From Torymus aiolomorphi (Eukaryota > Arthropoda > Insecta > Hymenoptera > Torymidae): 64,000 nt of DNA. A program made the translations under genes and the position numbers. This document shows, in pieces, positions 47,621-58,240 of the stretch (the first letter of the stretch is position 1; every line of letters begins with the position of its first letter). The notes beneath the pieces were generated by a model. That model ran no database searches, was not told the DNA's origin, and was given only the letters and a program-made list of their open reading frames with translations. Where the stretch lies: positions 7,449,001 to 7,513,000 of the forward strand of contig CM070877.1 of the NCBI GenBank assembly GCA_036365515.1. The letters run 5' to 3'.

Positions 47621-47949
47621 TTCTTTTTGCTTTTTTTTTTTGTAACGAGAAATGTAAACTTGTAGTTTTTTTAATGCGAGCAGTGTTATAATCGCTGTCA
47701 CGGAAGTGGGTGCTAATGTAAACGTTGCTGTTTATACGAGAGCTACAACGTTATCTGGCAATCTCTACATTTGAAATTCGAACGAACTTTTCGTCAGACT
47801 GCACTTGTTTGATAACAGGAATTTTCGTTATAAAGTATAATGAATAAAATTCTGAATAAAAGTCTGTTATTGTTGTGTATTCAAAGTACCATACTGCTAA
47901 AGAACTAATAAGACACTTTTATTAAGATTGCCTTGTCCGAAAAAAAATG
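47621..47949. other. Non-coding spacer
   Basis: Nothing recognisable beyond low complexity. Confidence 0.4.
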
Positions 47950-48530
47950 ACGAACCGAACAATCACAAAAACGCACTTACTATGCATCTACACACCGACT
48001 GCTAACGTCACAGTCTTACTCGACTCGACTCATTCCACTTAGAATTTCATACACACACAGAGACACATCTGAAACACATCCATCCATCAATCACCCTCAA
48101 TATTTCTCACTTTTCAAACCTCTCCCATACGTAACACCGAGGCAAAGGGTGACCGAACACACCACCACTGCATTTTCTCACAACGTCGTTCCTGGAACCG
48201 CGCGAGATCTCTGACCCATAAATCCGCGCGCTCGCATGTTCGTCACACCGATAAAGTGCATGCATACATTCGCGCCGTTCACTCGCGTCTGTCTATCTGC
48301 AATTAACAGTCGCGATGCAAGTCATTCGTTCTATATGTCGCGCGATGTATGCTCGTGAGTCATAGTTATGCGTGGTACAACGGAGATGGTGATCTTGGGG
48401 AAATTGATTTTTGGTGCGGTGGTGTGTTTGATATTTGGTGTGTAGCGAGAAAAGGTGGTCGAACGGGTCAGATTATAGAATGTAGTAAATGTGTTGGCAA
48501 TTTGGCGACTGCCTGCGATATAGCTTCCAG
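47950..48530. promoter_or_regulatory. Skew-switch CpG island, clearest example
   Basis: Hand counts: 48061-48120 has 21 C and 2 G; 48361-48420 has 21 G and 6 C. Between them is a CpG-rich core (48120-48350). Frames on each strand across it are skew artefacts. Confidence 0.5.
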
Positions 48531-48699
48531 ATTGCATCATTTAAGTGTTGCTCAAAAACAGGCTCTACTCTTCTGATTAAATATCAAAGAAAATAATAGT
48601 TTCGTTGATGATACGAACTAATTATACATCTGACAATCAAATGTGCAAAGTCATTAATAGACTTCGCATTTCATCACGAATATATAAAAAGCACTCGCA

Positions 48700-49440
48700 A
48701 TTATTTTATTCTTTCATTGAATTTCACCAAATTTTTCCACAACTTCTCAATAACATTTACAAACATCTTTTACGATACGCAATTAACACCACCAATAAAT
48801 CAATATGTATTTTACATTTCAACAGAATGATCGTCACCTCGCAAAGCCAATCACCGCGTGCACAATTCGTTAAACCTCCGTCCGCGAAAATCGCACCCTG
48901 AACCCCGCGGCCAAAAATCCTTGAACCGCCCAGCGCAGCGCACCACAATCGCGCTCTCACTGCAAGTGAAAGTACAATGGCAGTCGCGGGCGCAAGCTTT
49001 AGGTGCGTGCAGGCGGCACGCGAGAAGGTTAAAACGTTCCTCGCTCGCGATTGACATTCGCATTCCCCGGTAATTGACGCTCAGTGTCAGCCCAATGAGC
49101 GCGGGTTCATTGCATCCCATAAATCTCAACTAAAGTCACCCGACGCGCGAGACGCTATTTCTTTCTCTTTTGTTCCTCGCGCCTCGTGGCTTTGTGGATC
49201 TAGAAATGTCTAGTGCGCAGGAGGAGGAGGAGCTCAATGTCAGATTTGAAATTCGCAAGGTGATGTCGATTGATTTTGGGTTTGGTTAATAGTGGATGGA
49301 AGTAGGCGATTCCGGAGCGAGTCGTGCCGTTCGGTGGAGAAGTGTTTTTTGATTAATTGAGTGTCAGCGGTAGGATTTAAGAATGTCACAGATGGCGTTG
49401 AATAATTTAGTCGAGGCTGGGGAATTGGAATACTGCCGAG
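48700..49440. promoter_or_regulatory. Skew-switch CpG island
   Basis: The C/A-rich left flank (48720-48840) leads to a CpG core (48850-49150) and a G/T-rich right flank (49215-49430) with a GGA triplet run near 49222. Confidence 0.5.
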
Positions 49441-49737
49441 TAATATTTACTTATTGTACATGCTTTTTGGTTTGAAAAAATGCGTTTTTCATTAATGTAT
49501 TCAGAAATGACTTATAAAAGTAGTGGCGGATAAATGCGATAAGACAAGCAATCTCTTACATCGATAATTATTTAAATTACTCTTTTATCTCATACCTTAA
49601 TTTGCATAAACAAATGTCAAAAATTCAATTAGGGTCGTAGTGGATTCTGAACTTTCAGCAATGTCTTTTTACGTTTTTTCTTAATTACGACAGTTCCTTC
49701 ATTCAATTTTTTTTTTATTCAATTTTTGGTATATTAA
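49441..49737. other. Non-coding spacer
   Basis: Nothing recognisable. Confidence 0.4.
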
Positions 49738-50370
49738 CGTATATCGTCGCGCGGTACGAAAAAAGTCAACTTTGAAGTTACAGGCGAAGAAAACCCAGAA
49801 ACGCGTCTAAGGCGAAGAAAAGCCAGTTTGCGCCGTCCCTGGACGAAAAAAGCAACTGACGACATTTTGCACGAGAAAAAAATCCAATTCTGTTAGCGAA
49901 AATACTTTTATGTACTGGTATTGATAAAAAATGCTGTATATTATGCTTGTAAATTTTAATTATCACAATACAATTACTATTAATACTATTAATATGCGAT
50001 ACTAGGAATCCCGAATCAGAGTACTCATAATTCCAGTTTTTTTCATCATTGATTTTGAACATTTGTCAAAAGCACTGCAACAAGTCGTTCATGAATGATA
50101 GTGTACGCGTAATTGTACATTTATTATACTATACCTATACACAGAAAAACTCTTAGAAACGCAGTAGCTCCGGCCGGTGGCACTACTGCGTCAAACGCAT
50201 GGAAGGCTGCGCTGCGGGTCTGCAGCTCAGAGCCGTTGCTCTTTTTTCGAATATATCCGAAAACGCAGTAGGCGTTGCAGTGCTTTTGACATGTGTTCAA
50301 AGCCACTGACATACCAGGAACTGTCAGTACATTTATTCAAGATTCCTAGTACCGCTTATTAATAGTATTA

Positions 50371-51051
50371 CACGGAGAAAAATGTTTGTTGAAAAATTAC
50401 TATGTTCGCTAGTAATGGGGTGACAGACTTGTATTCTGAGTCTATTTAGTATACTTTTAGTAATTATTAATATAACATTAATGAAAAATTAATAGAAATG
50501 GCTATAAAATTTACTAAGGTAACATAGTAAAAAATTTGAGTGAAAGATTAATACGATATAAAGTAATTTTTAGTACATATTTTGTATAATTTTTGCCAAA
50601 ATTTATCATAAATTTTACTATACTACATCGTAAATTTCAGACATTTTAATAATTGACAGAAGATATAAAAATTTTTACAAGAAGGTATAAGAATTTTTAC
50701 AAGCCAACATAGTAAAAATTGAGTTGTCGTCTGCTAATGGCTGTAGTCGGCGAGTCAACATAACCTCAAGCTGTACCAGATATAGACGAGTCGAAACACC
50801 ATACCCGTAAGAACACGTTGGCGCAGCAAGTAAGAGCGCGGCTTCTGGTCCAGGGGGCTAGGGTTCGATTCCCGATCACTGCAGATTTTTTTTTTTCTTG
50901 ATGAATTTCCACTTTACTTTCCAGTATTGTAAAATTTGATAGAAAACATTGTAAAATTTAAAACAATTCAAGTCTGTCACCTTGTTCCTATACAACATAG
51001 TAAATTTTCCTAGATAATTTAATAATTTTTCATAGACTATTTTTTTCAGTG
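50371..51051 (+). mobile_element. 681-bp TIR element with a second tRNA-like core
   Basis: The termini are CACGGAGAAAAATG and, at the right, the inverse ending in CAGTG, with TA on both sides (50369-50370 and 51052-51053). Mirrored words include GACAGACTTG near the left end and CAAGTCTGTC near 50969. A tRNA-like cassette sits at 50812-50896. The interior is unlike the 626-1345 element, so a different element with similar ends carries a different tRNA-like unit. Confidence 0.8.
50812..50896 (+). ncRNA. tRNA-like Pol III cassette, second type
   Basis: The box A-like TTGGCGCAGCAAG begins at 50818, the D stem GCGC/GCGC is perfect (50821-50824 with 50836-50839), the box B GGGTTCGATTCCC begins at 50861 with a T-arm pairing 4 of 5, and an 11-T run at 50886-50896 follows as a candidate Pol III terminator. 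The anticodon arm is weak (loop would show GGT). The seven bases before box A do not pair with the 3' end, so there is no acceptor stem and it cannot be a conventional tRNA. Confidence 0.65.
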
Positions 51052-51250
51052 TAAGAGTAATTTTATTATAGTAATTAAAATTTACAAGCATAATATACAC
51101 CATTATTTATCAATATGCGTACGAAAAAGTATTTTCGCTAACAGAAGTGTCATCAGTTGCCTTTTTTCGTCCAGGGACGGCGCAAACTGGCTTTTCTTCG
51201 CCTGGGAAAAGTCAAACTGGCTTTTCTTCGTACCGTACGATGATATAACG

Positions 51251-51689
51251 TATAATAATATTTATATATTATCGGTTGCATTGAATTTCAAACGAGTATA
51301 AATAGTGGATGGATGAAAAGATAATAAAAATTTTAAACTTAAAAAGTTAAGAAGAAGTTACAAAACTGTCGATAAGTAAGTACATAGCTCGATCTTCGTA
51401 TAGCAAATTTTTTTATTTACTTATTCATCTATAACTCTTTTAATTATCGTTTACACAAAGAAACAAATTTTGTAAAAATTACAAATACATTTTTAAAATT
51501 GGCACACTTCATAGGAAATGTTGCTAGAAGTATAGAAATTTGTTATCAAGTATGGTAATTTCATTATTCCAATCTATGTCAACTTTACGAGGCAATAAGG
51601 AAATTATTGGAAAACTTTTTATAATTTTCACTCAACTTGTTTCTCAATGCAACAGTGGCAATTATTTCCTTTGCTCGAAATGACAATTC
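51251..51689. other. AT-rich spacer
   Basis: Nothing recognisable. Confidence 0.4.
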
Positions 51690-52330
51690 CAAACGAAAAT
51701 ACTAACCCCATTACCCAATAATCAACCCTCCACTCTTGATCCCCCCCAAAAAAGCAAGAAAAAAAAACCAACACCTCATAATTTTTCGTTCCATCGCACG
51801 AAAGGACGACTGTTCTGTTCCCTCGTCTCAGGCGCGAAACTCTCACACACACGTAAATCCACACACGCGAACTAGAAATATCCGACATTCCAAGGAGATC
51901 GCACACACTCACACACTCACGAGACGAGAAAAGTTGTGCGCGCGCGCCTCTCACTTTGTAACGAGAAAACGCGGGCTTAATCTTCGCGCTCGCGAGTATA
52001 AATTGCGGGAATTGGAGCCGGCCAATCGCGATCGAACATTTTGATTATCGCACGCGCTCGGCTTTTCTTTCTCTCTCTGTCCTTTTTTGCGGCTCATTGC
52101 AGGTTACCGGGAATCGTGACGCGCACGAACGATGCGGCTCTCTTTTCTATTTTTGTATAGACGGGGGAATAAGTGTGTGTGGGTATAATTTCTGAGGGTG
52201 GCTCTGATGACGATGTGACACGAATCGGTTTGAAGGCTCTTTCGTGTCGGTCTTGCATAATCTTTTTTTTTTGGACGATGTCTTTTTAATTGACTGAAAA
52301 GAAGACGATTAATTTTATACGTTTCTGTTG
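51690..52330. promoter_or_regulatory. Skew-switch CpG island
   Basis: The C/A-rich left flank (51690-51910) leads to a CpG core (51935-52130) and a G/T-rich right flank (52140-52260). It is the last island of the series on the right. Confidence 0.5.
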
Positions 52331-53609
52331 TAAGTTGAAGGAAAATAAAATGCACTGCACCTTATTGTAATTTAATTCACGTCGTAATTATATCTGCAAT
52401 TTTTTTCTCGTTGCAGGGGTTGACTCGAGCGTTGGCTATATTAATTTGATCCTTTAGGCTATCGATGTAAAAAATGTTGTTCTAGAACGTTTTATACACT
52501 CGTATACTTCTTTCTTTTGTCATTGATATAACTACTCTTTTTGCTGAGATAGTATTTAACTTAATCAGAGATTAGTCTGCGGAATATTATACTTCGCTTG
52601 ACTATTATTTTTTCCTAAAAAATAGAAATTTTTCCGCTACATAACTACAACTTGAATTAAACTAATACAAGCAGAAGGAAAAAATGTAACTAATAGTGTA
52701 ATTATTGTCCAGGAGAGAACTCGGATCATTTACAAATAGTATCAATGATTTCGTAATTGAATAGATACCATTATTATATAGTCGCTTAAATATAATTAGA
52801 AAATTCTTTTCCATCAGGATATTCCTATTATACTGTACAAAAGTTACTGAAAAATATTAACAGAATTAAAACATTATGAATATCTGATTTTGTAATCCTA
52901 CAAAGCCTTATGGGACCGCCATGGTCATAGCCCCAATGGCTGTGATGATGAGTATGAACGAGTTGGACCGGTGTAAAATTCGAAGACTTTTTATGTATGA
53001 GACTGTTATCACTGACTCACATAATTGATGTTTAGTATATGCACTTCATCTCGTATTTTGAATAAAATTATGATAATAGTATAGCATTTTTGGACATCGC
53101 ACAGTATTTTACATTAAGAAGCTATTAATATTCATCCAAATTGTGATATTCAGTCAAACTAAGATTAAAAATTATTAGAGCTATTAGAGAACTCGTATTT
53201 TTGTCTTGAAATCAGCGGATCTTAACTTCAATCAGGATGATTTTATCTTCGGTGCGAGTTGTATGCTTTTTCAACTTCAATCCAAGGTGTCCGCTTTTCC
53301 AACGAGAATCCGAGGTGTACTTTTCTCCACTAAGTCGATAATTTATTAAAATAATTTCGTGGAAAAAGTCAGTTTTTAAAAAAGATTACACTATTTCCGA
53401 AGTATCAAGTTCTGGTATGAACATGATAAAAATATTGCAACTTAAACATTGTGCGATCTGCTTGATTAATTAAATTATAAGATAATCTGTGTGTACAAAT
53501 GATAAGATTCCAAATGCTTTACACCTGTTTGAAAACGCAACGTATCAGTAAAGTTACAATCGTCGACTAAGACGCTTAAAATTATTATTCTCTATAATTT
53601 TATGTTAAA
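52331..53609. other. AT-rich stretch upstream of the P450 pseudogene
   Basis: No exon with family character is seen. A GC-richer patch at about 52905-52975 is unexplained. Confidence 0.4.
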
Positions 53610-55085
53610 ATGGATTTGTGATTTTGGACATTAATAGTTGATATTTGTGTTGCTATATATTACTATTTAAAAAAGAAACGCAGTTATTTTGAAGACCTAG
53701 GAATTCCATATCTGGGAGGATGGCCTGTCCTATAGGTAATATGGGACCATTTATCTTTGGTACGCAACATATCTCCGAAACAATAACAGAAATTTACAAT
53801 GTCAACAATGAAGCTAAGTATATTGGAACGTTTGCCTTCATGGAACCTATTATTATTGTTCGCGATCCTGAGCTAATTAAAGACATTACAATAAAAAACT
53901 TTGATAGTTTTCCGGATCATAAAGCTTTTATAGATGGCACTTTAGACCCTATTTTCGTCAACAATATGTTGAATATTGCTGGGGACAAATGGCGGAGTCA
54001 AGAAATGTTCGAACTCAATGTAGAGTCCATGGACAACTTAGTGAAGCATCTAACTGAAATGAAGAAGAACGAACGCGAAATGCTAAACAATTATTAGCTA
54101 AAGGATTTATTTTCTAAGCTCAGCATTGATGTAATAGCTACGTGTGCTTTCGGAGTCAACGTTGATTCATTGGCTGATCCCAAAAATGATTTCTATATTC
54201 TTGGCAGAGAAGCTAGTGATGTACGGTGATGAAGTTCATTGTAGCTCCATTACTTCCACAACTCATGAAGATATTAAATGTCAAGTTTGTTCCGGACCAC
54301 ATCAGGCACTTCTTCGAAAACATCGTAGGAACGATTGTAAAGTTGAAGGAAGAGAAGGGGCTCACTAGACCTGATATCCTTCAGCTGATGATGGACGCGC
54401 GAAATAAGGGCTTGACAAAGTATCTAAAGTTAGACATAACAGAGATGATCGCACAAGCTTTCATCTTTTTCTTTGCTGGTTCCGATACCGTTTCAACGCA
54501 ATTGAGTATATTGACTCAGATACCAGCAACCCATTCGAAAATTTAGAAGAAGCTCTAGGATGAAATTGACGGAATTATGTTGAGAACCAATGGAAAACCC
54601 ACTTACGAGGCAATCAACAACAACATGCCCTACCTCAAAGCAGTGATTCAAGAGACAATGCGGAGTCATACCCTGATACCTTACCTCGACAGGCTCTGCG
54701 TTAAACCATTTGAATTGCCACCAGCATTGCCAGGTTGTGAACCATTCACTGTTAGACTGGGTATGAACATTTGGATTCCATCATTGGCTATACACATGGA
54801 TCCAAAGTACGACGACAATCCAGAGAAGTTCGACCCAGAGCAGTTCTTCGATAAGAAAATAACGATGAACAACGCGACTAATCTTGTTTTTGGAGTTGGG
54901 CTAAGAAGTTGTATTGGATATCGCTTTGCCATATTGGAAATGAAGATTGCGTTTTAATTTATCTGCTTTCGAAATTTAATTTGAAAGCCAACGAAAAAAC
55001 ATGTGACTTTGCGAAATACAGCAAAAACACATTTTCTATCACGCACGTTGGAGGATTTTGGATTTCGAATGAACTTCGAAAATAA
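53610..55085 (+). pseudogene. CYP9-like cytochrome P450 pseudogene
   Basis: The conceptual frame runs without introns from an ATG at 53610 to a stop at 55083 and carries the family landmarks in order: a short N-terminal anchor, RDPELIKDIT, helix-C WR, the I-helix AGSDT, the ETMR of helix K, FDPEQF in place of the usual PERF, and the haem loop FGVGLRSCIG with its cysteine. The ALPGCEPFTV and LDRLCVKPFELPP blocks point to CYP9 (CYP3 clan), monooxygenases of the endoplasmic reticulum used in xenobiotic metabolism. Lesions: TGA at codon 4 (53619), frameshift near 53733, an internal deletion after WR near 53995, TAG at 54095, frameshift near 54220, TAG at 54544 and 54556 where the family has glutamine, and a frameshift near 54955. 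AATAAA lies at 55081. Intact landmarks suggest recent loss. The absence of introns could mean a processed copy or an intron-poor parent. Confidence 0.85.
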
Positions 55086-56160
55086 ACATTAAATAATCAA
55101 TAAAACCATTTTATACCACTCTAACCTCAAAATCACAACTTTGATATGATTTTTCGGCGCTCGTGATATAAAATACCGTTCGAAACTAGTGCGTAAGTCG
55201 ATTATTTAGGTGGTGTGGCTTTTTCGCACTCGCTTGCCTCGTGCAAAAAGTCACACCAGTTAAATAATCGACTTCCCCACCCGTGTCGAAATGTACTATT
55301 TCGGTTCGTTTCTTTCGGAACGAATTTTCAACAATATTTTTTTGATATATTTTTGGTAGATATTAAATAAGCATTAGGAAAGATGAAGTGAATTATTTGT
55401 CTAATGATAAGTTTAATAATTCATGTATTCAGCCGTATAAATTATGTATTTGAATAAATCATCAATACCTAAAATATACATGTCTTACTTTTGCTTAAAA
55501 GTCTTTATCTTGGTATATTAAATTTTATTTGAAAAATCTGTGATTGGAAACATGGTTATTTTGATTTTGATATCGGTGTTTTAGCCCCACCGAATGCTAT
55601 CAGACTATCAGTTAAAACAAAAATTAGTCTGTACGAAATCGTAATTGTGCTTTCGTATTTCTGCAAAATTCATGATTTTTTATAAGTATTCCAGGTTGAG
55701 AGCAATCATAAAGTTTAGTCACTGGTCTATTATTAAAGTATAAAAATTGTTTTTTCATTTGATTTTAGAAAAGTGTGCAAAAAATAAGTAAAATTTTATC
55801 GCTAACGTTTTTAAAGGTATAGTTAGCATAATTTTAATAAATTGTTTCCGAGAATGGGCATGCAGTTAAGTTATGTATGCCACATTATTGTCATGCATTT
55901 CCTTAAATTAATCGTATTAGATAATAATTATAAAATTATGATTAATTAGTGAAAAAATATTTTATTGATACATAATATATTGTTCTATACATCATTTATT
56001 AATTTAATATTCATTCGTAAAAGTATTTAATATAACTAATAAGTTGCCTTCGGGGAGCTCCCACGCCCCTTCATTATCATTATTATGCACAGTATATCAT
56101 ACAAACCTACTATCATTCCCAGGAGAAATATTATCTCAGAGCCGGGAAAATAATATTAGA
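55086..56160. other. Downstream flank of the pseudogene, with a small foldback
   Basis: 55180-55312 is a foldback (AAGTCGATTATTTAGGTGG against its inverse near 55261). 55315-55500 matches 56735-56960 downstream of the second P450 remnant. The rest is AT-rich. Confidence 0.6.
55180..55312. mobile_element. 133-bp foldback MITE
   Basis: Arms around GTGTGGCTTTTTCGCACTCG and CGTGCAAAAAGTCACACC surround a short loop. It is absent from the duplicated flank at 56600-56760. Confidence 0.65.
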
Positions 56161-56256
56161 CTAACGGTTCATAGGTACTTTCAATGCATCTGGATAACCA
56201 AATAGTTTATTAGTTTCTTCGGGAGTTCCGCCTAATACGTATATTATTGCTTGATC
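56161..56256 (-). CDS. Possible terminal exon of an unrecognised gene
   Basis: The minus-strand segment reads DQAIIYVLGGTPEETNKLF and on to a stop (31 residues). A splice-acceptor-like TTTTACGCTACAG lies immediately upstream. The peptide is not low-complexity and has ordinary codon use, but no family is recognised and no partner exon was found. The upstream sequence resembles that upstream of 57043-57108, hinting that both came from the same local duplication. Confidence 0.25.
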   Translation of the reverse strand, partial: DQAIIYVLGGTPEETNKLFGYPDALKVPMNR

Positions 56257-56516
56257 CTGTAGCGTAAAATACAAAAATTTTTCAAAAACCCCAACAGAAT
56301 ATAGCCACGGCTATAGCCCTAAGAACTGTCAAGATGCAAACGGCAGCAAAGTAGCGAACGAATATTTTGATATTTGGAAATGTACAACTTGGCTTAATGA
56401 AAAATTTACCTCTTTTTATAATCAACCAATCACAAGTTTATTTTGATGGGACTTAGCCAATCGGAAACGTCTTATTTTGGCTTCACTTTCCGGTCATCAA
56501 TTTTTTAAGATAGGAA

Positions 56517-56960
56517 AAGCTAAGGAGATACAGCAAAAATATATTTTCTATTGCACCCGTCTTGGAAAATTTTTTATTTTGATTAAAAATAAACGTTAAT
56601 CTTTATCTCCTGATTTATATACGAAGCCATTTTTTAAGTAGAGAGAATGTTGTACAGTTTATTGATAATTCTTTGTTTCATTATAATTTTTCTTTATTTG
56701 ATTTTTAATAAAATATTTTTTTCCGCTTGTTTCTTTCGAAACGAATTTTTATAAAATTTTTTTTAATATATTTTAGATAGATATTAAAATAAGTGTGAGA
56801 AAAATAGATACATATTAATCTATATATGAGAAATAATTTTTCATAAAAAGTTATAAATAATTATGATTGTTCTTTATTTATGTTTATTCGTTCAATAATT
56901 AATACATCCAGACATCTGAATAACTAAAATATACATATAAAACGCACAGAACTATACCAC
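56517..56960 (+). pseudogene. Duplicated 3' end of a P450 gene plus flank
   Basis: 56517-56605 aligns with the last codons and polyadenylation region of the P450 at 55005-55095 (shared words ATACAGCAAAAA, ATTTTCTAT, AATAAACGTTAATC-like). Then 56735-56960 aligns with 55315-55500. No readable P450 frame remains upstream, so this is a degenerate second copy from a tandem duplication. Confidence 0.5.
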
Positions 56961-57042
56961 AAGTCCCACAGTTCCACTCTTAAGGAAACATTTTTTTACA
57001 GCGCTACAATTAATATTGAACTGACAATCCATAATTTGAAAA

Positions 57043-57108
57043 CTATAATTTAAGTCCTTCACCAAATACGTCTCGTCCACTATCGACTAATCCGTCTTGG
57101 TTAAAATA
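57043..57108 (-). CDS. Possible terminal exon, second copy
   Basis: The minus-strand segment reads YFNQDGLVDSGRDVFGEGL to a stop (21 residues) after an acceptor-like TTTTTGTTGCAG. It is short and unrecognised. A donor upstream at 57256 is in a different phase, so the two cannot simply be joined. Could be chance. Confidence 0.2.
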   Translation of the reverse strand, partial: YFNQDGLVDSGRDVFGEGLKL

Positions 57109-57256
57109 CTGCAACAAAAATTTTTTTAAAATCCCAATCAAATTAAAATATTTCCAAATAAAAAAGTTTTATGTGAATTCTATATAAATTATACGTTGTT
57201 TGTTGTGCATAGGAATAAAGTGTTTAAAATTATACATTGTTACGTCCGTGACTTAC

Positions 57257-57395
57257 CCTTAAAATTACATTTGATATTCATATTCCCATCAGTAATTTCC
57301 TGACCCACAAAATTATGTGATTGCGAATTTAAACGACACAGCAGTTCAACAACGCAACCGCGTGACGTAGCGAGCCACAAACCTCGCGAAAGCAT
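57257..57395 (-). CDS. Possible first exon of a small minus-strand gene
   Basis: From an ATG at 57395 on the minus strand the frame gives about 46 residues beginning MLSRGLWLATSRG, rich in Arg/Ser/Leu like a mitochondrial targeting sequence, and ends at a strong donor (AAGG then GTAAGT, 57256). It lies about 850 bp from, and divergent to, the TYSND1-like gene. No following exon in the right phase was found. Confidence 0.25.
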
Positions 57396-58240
57396 ACGCG
57401 CGTCGTAATTTTCTTTATACTCGGCACCTTTTAATTTGAAATCGTACGGCTTACGTCGAAATGTTTATTTAATTTGTTTAAAAAGGTGATCTCGATTCAT
57501 CGTAAAAATCATCTTGAACAAATTAAAAAGCGTTATAAAATAAACGTTGATCACCCGCACAATTCAGTATCTCGCGCCAGACCGCGAACTCCATACCACT
57601 CCGGACGACAATAGGAGTAGGTATTTTGTATAAGGGTCAATAAGAGCCCATATCAAGTTATAAACTAGATCTCATATCAATAAATAATTATTACTCAAAT
57701 TCTCTGTTCCAATTTATTTCGGAGAACCTTCATCATTAAAAGAGTAAGTATTCAATTACGACCTAAAATAAAAATGCCATATAAAAGTATTTCCCTCAAC
57801 TGCCAAGACTTAACAACATAAACTTAACAAAAACTTTGCAGACTTATACGGTAAAATGATTTTAAGCGTATTTAAAGTACGCATAATTTATGTAATATAA
57901 TAATATTGATTGCGAATGTGTTTGTGTATTTACTCCCACGTCTCATAAAGCAATCAACAAATTTATGTGTCCTCCCGAAGTAAACGTAGCAACCTTGAGC
58001 TGTATTATGTGTGAAAATATGTAGCAGACATTGTAAAAGAGAGATAAAACAAAAATAAAATGAAAATAAACAATTAAAATAAACTTTGATAATACGACTT
58101 GATTTGGTGGAGATACGGTTTGAATGATACAGAAATTATTTTTCTATATAGGAGAATAGCTCTACCCTAAGATAAACCTTGCCAGCCTGCCCAAAAACAT
58201 AAAAAGTGTCCAACCTACTATATTATTTTAGAATCCAACC
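57396..58240. promoter_or_regulatory. Interval upstream of the TYSND1-like gene
   Basis: 57540-57620 is GC-richer and ends with a donor-like TAG/GTATTT, so it could hold a 5' non-coding exon. An acceptor-like TTATTTTAG lies 11 bases before the start codon at 58241, compatible with an intron in the leader. Promoter elements are not resolved. Confidence 0.3.

Larger units (their letters stand above)
49738..51250. mobile_element. Foldback element interrupted by a tRNA-like MITE
   Basis: The left arm from 49738 and the right arm ending about 51250 are inverse copies, with the word GGCGAAGAAAAGCCAGTTTG and GGACGAAAAAAGCAACTGA mirrored. The arms continue mirrored through TTAATAGTATT near 50360 and an inner stem around AAAAGCACTGCAAC (50067) and its inverse (50274). 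The right arm is split by the insertion at 50371-51051. A solo end lies at 7150-7275. Confidence 0.75.

Noticed and set aside
54544..54558. Stop codons read through or edited to glutamine
   Set aside because: Other frameshifts and a deletion already destroy the gene, so ordinary mutation is the simpler explanation.
57043..57395. A two-exon small mitochondrial protein joining 57395-57257 to 57108-57043
   Set aside because: The donor leaves phase 1 while the downstream frame needs phase 0; joining gives a stop after two residues.
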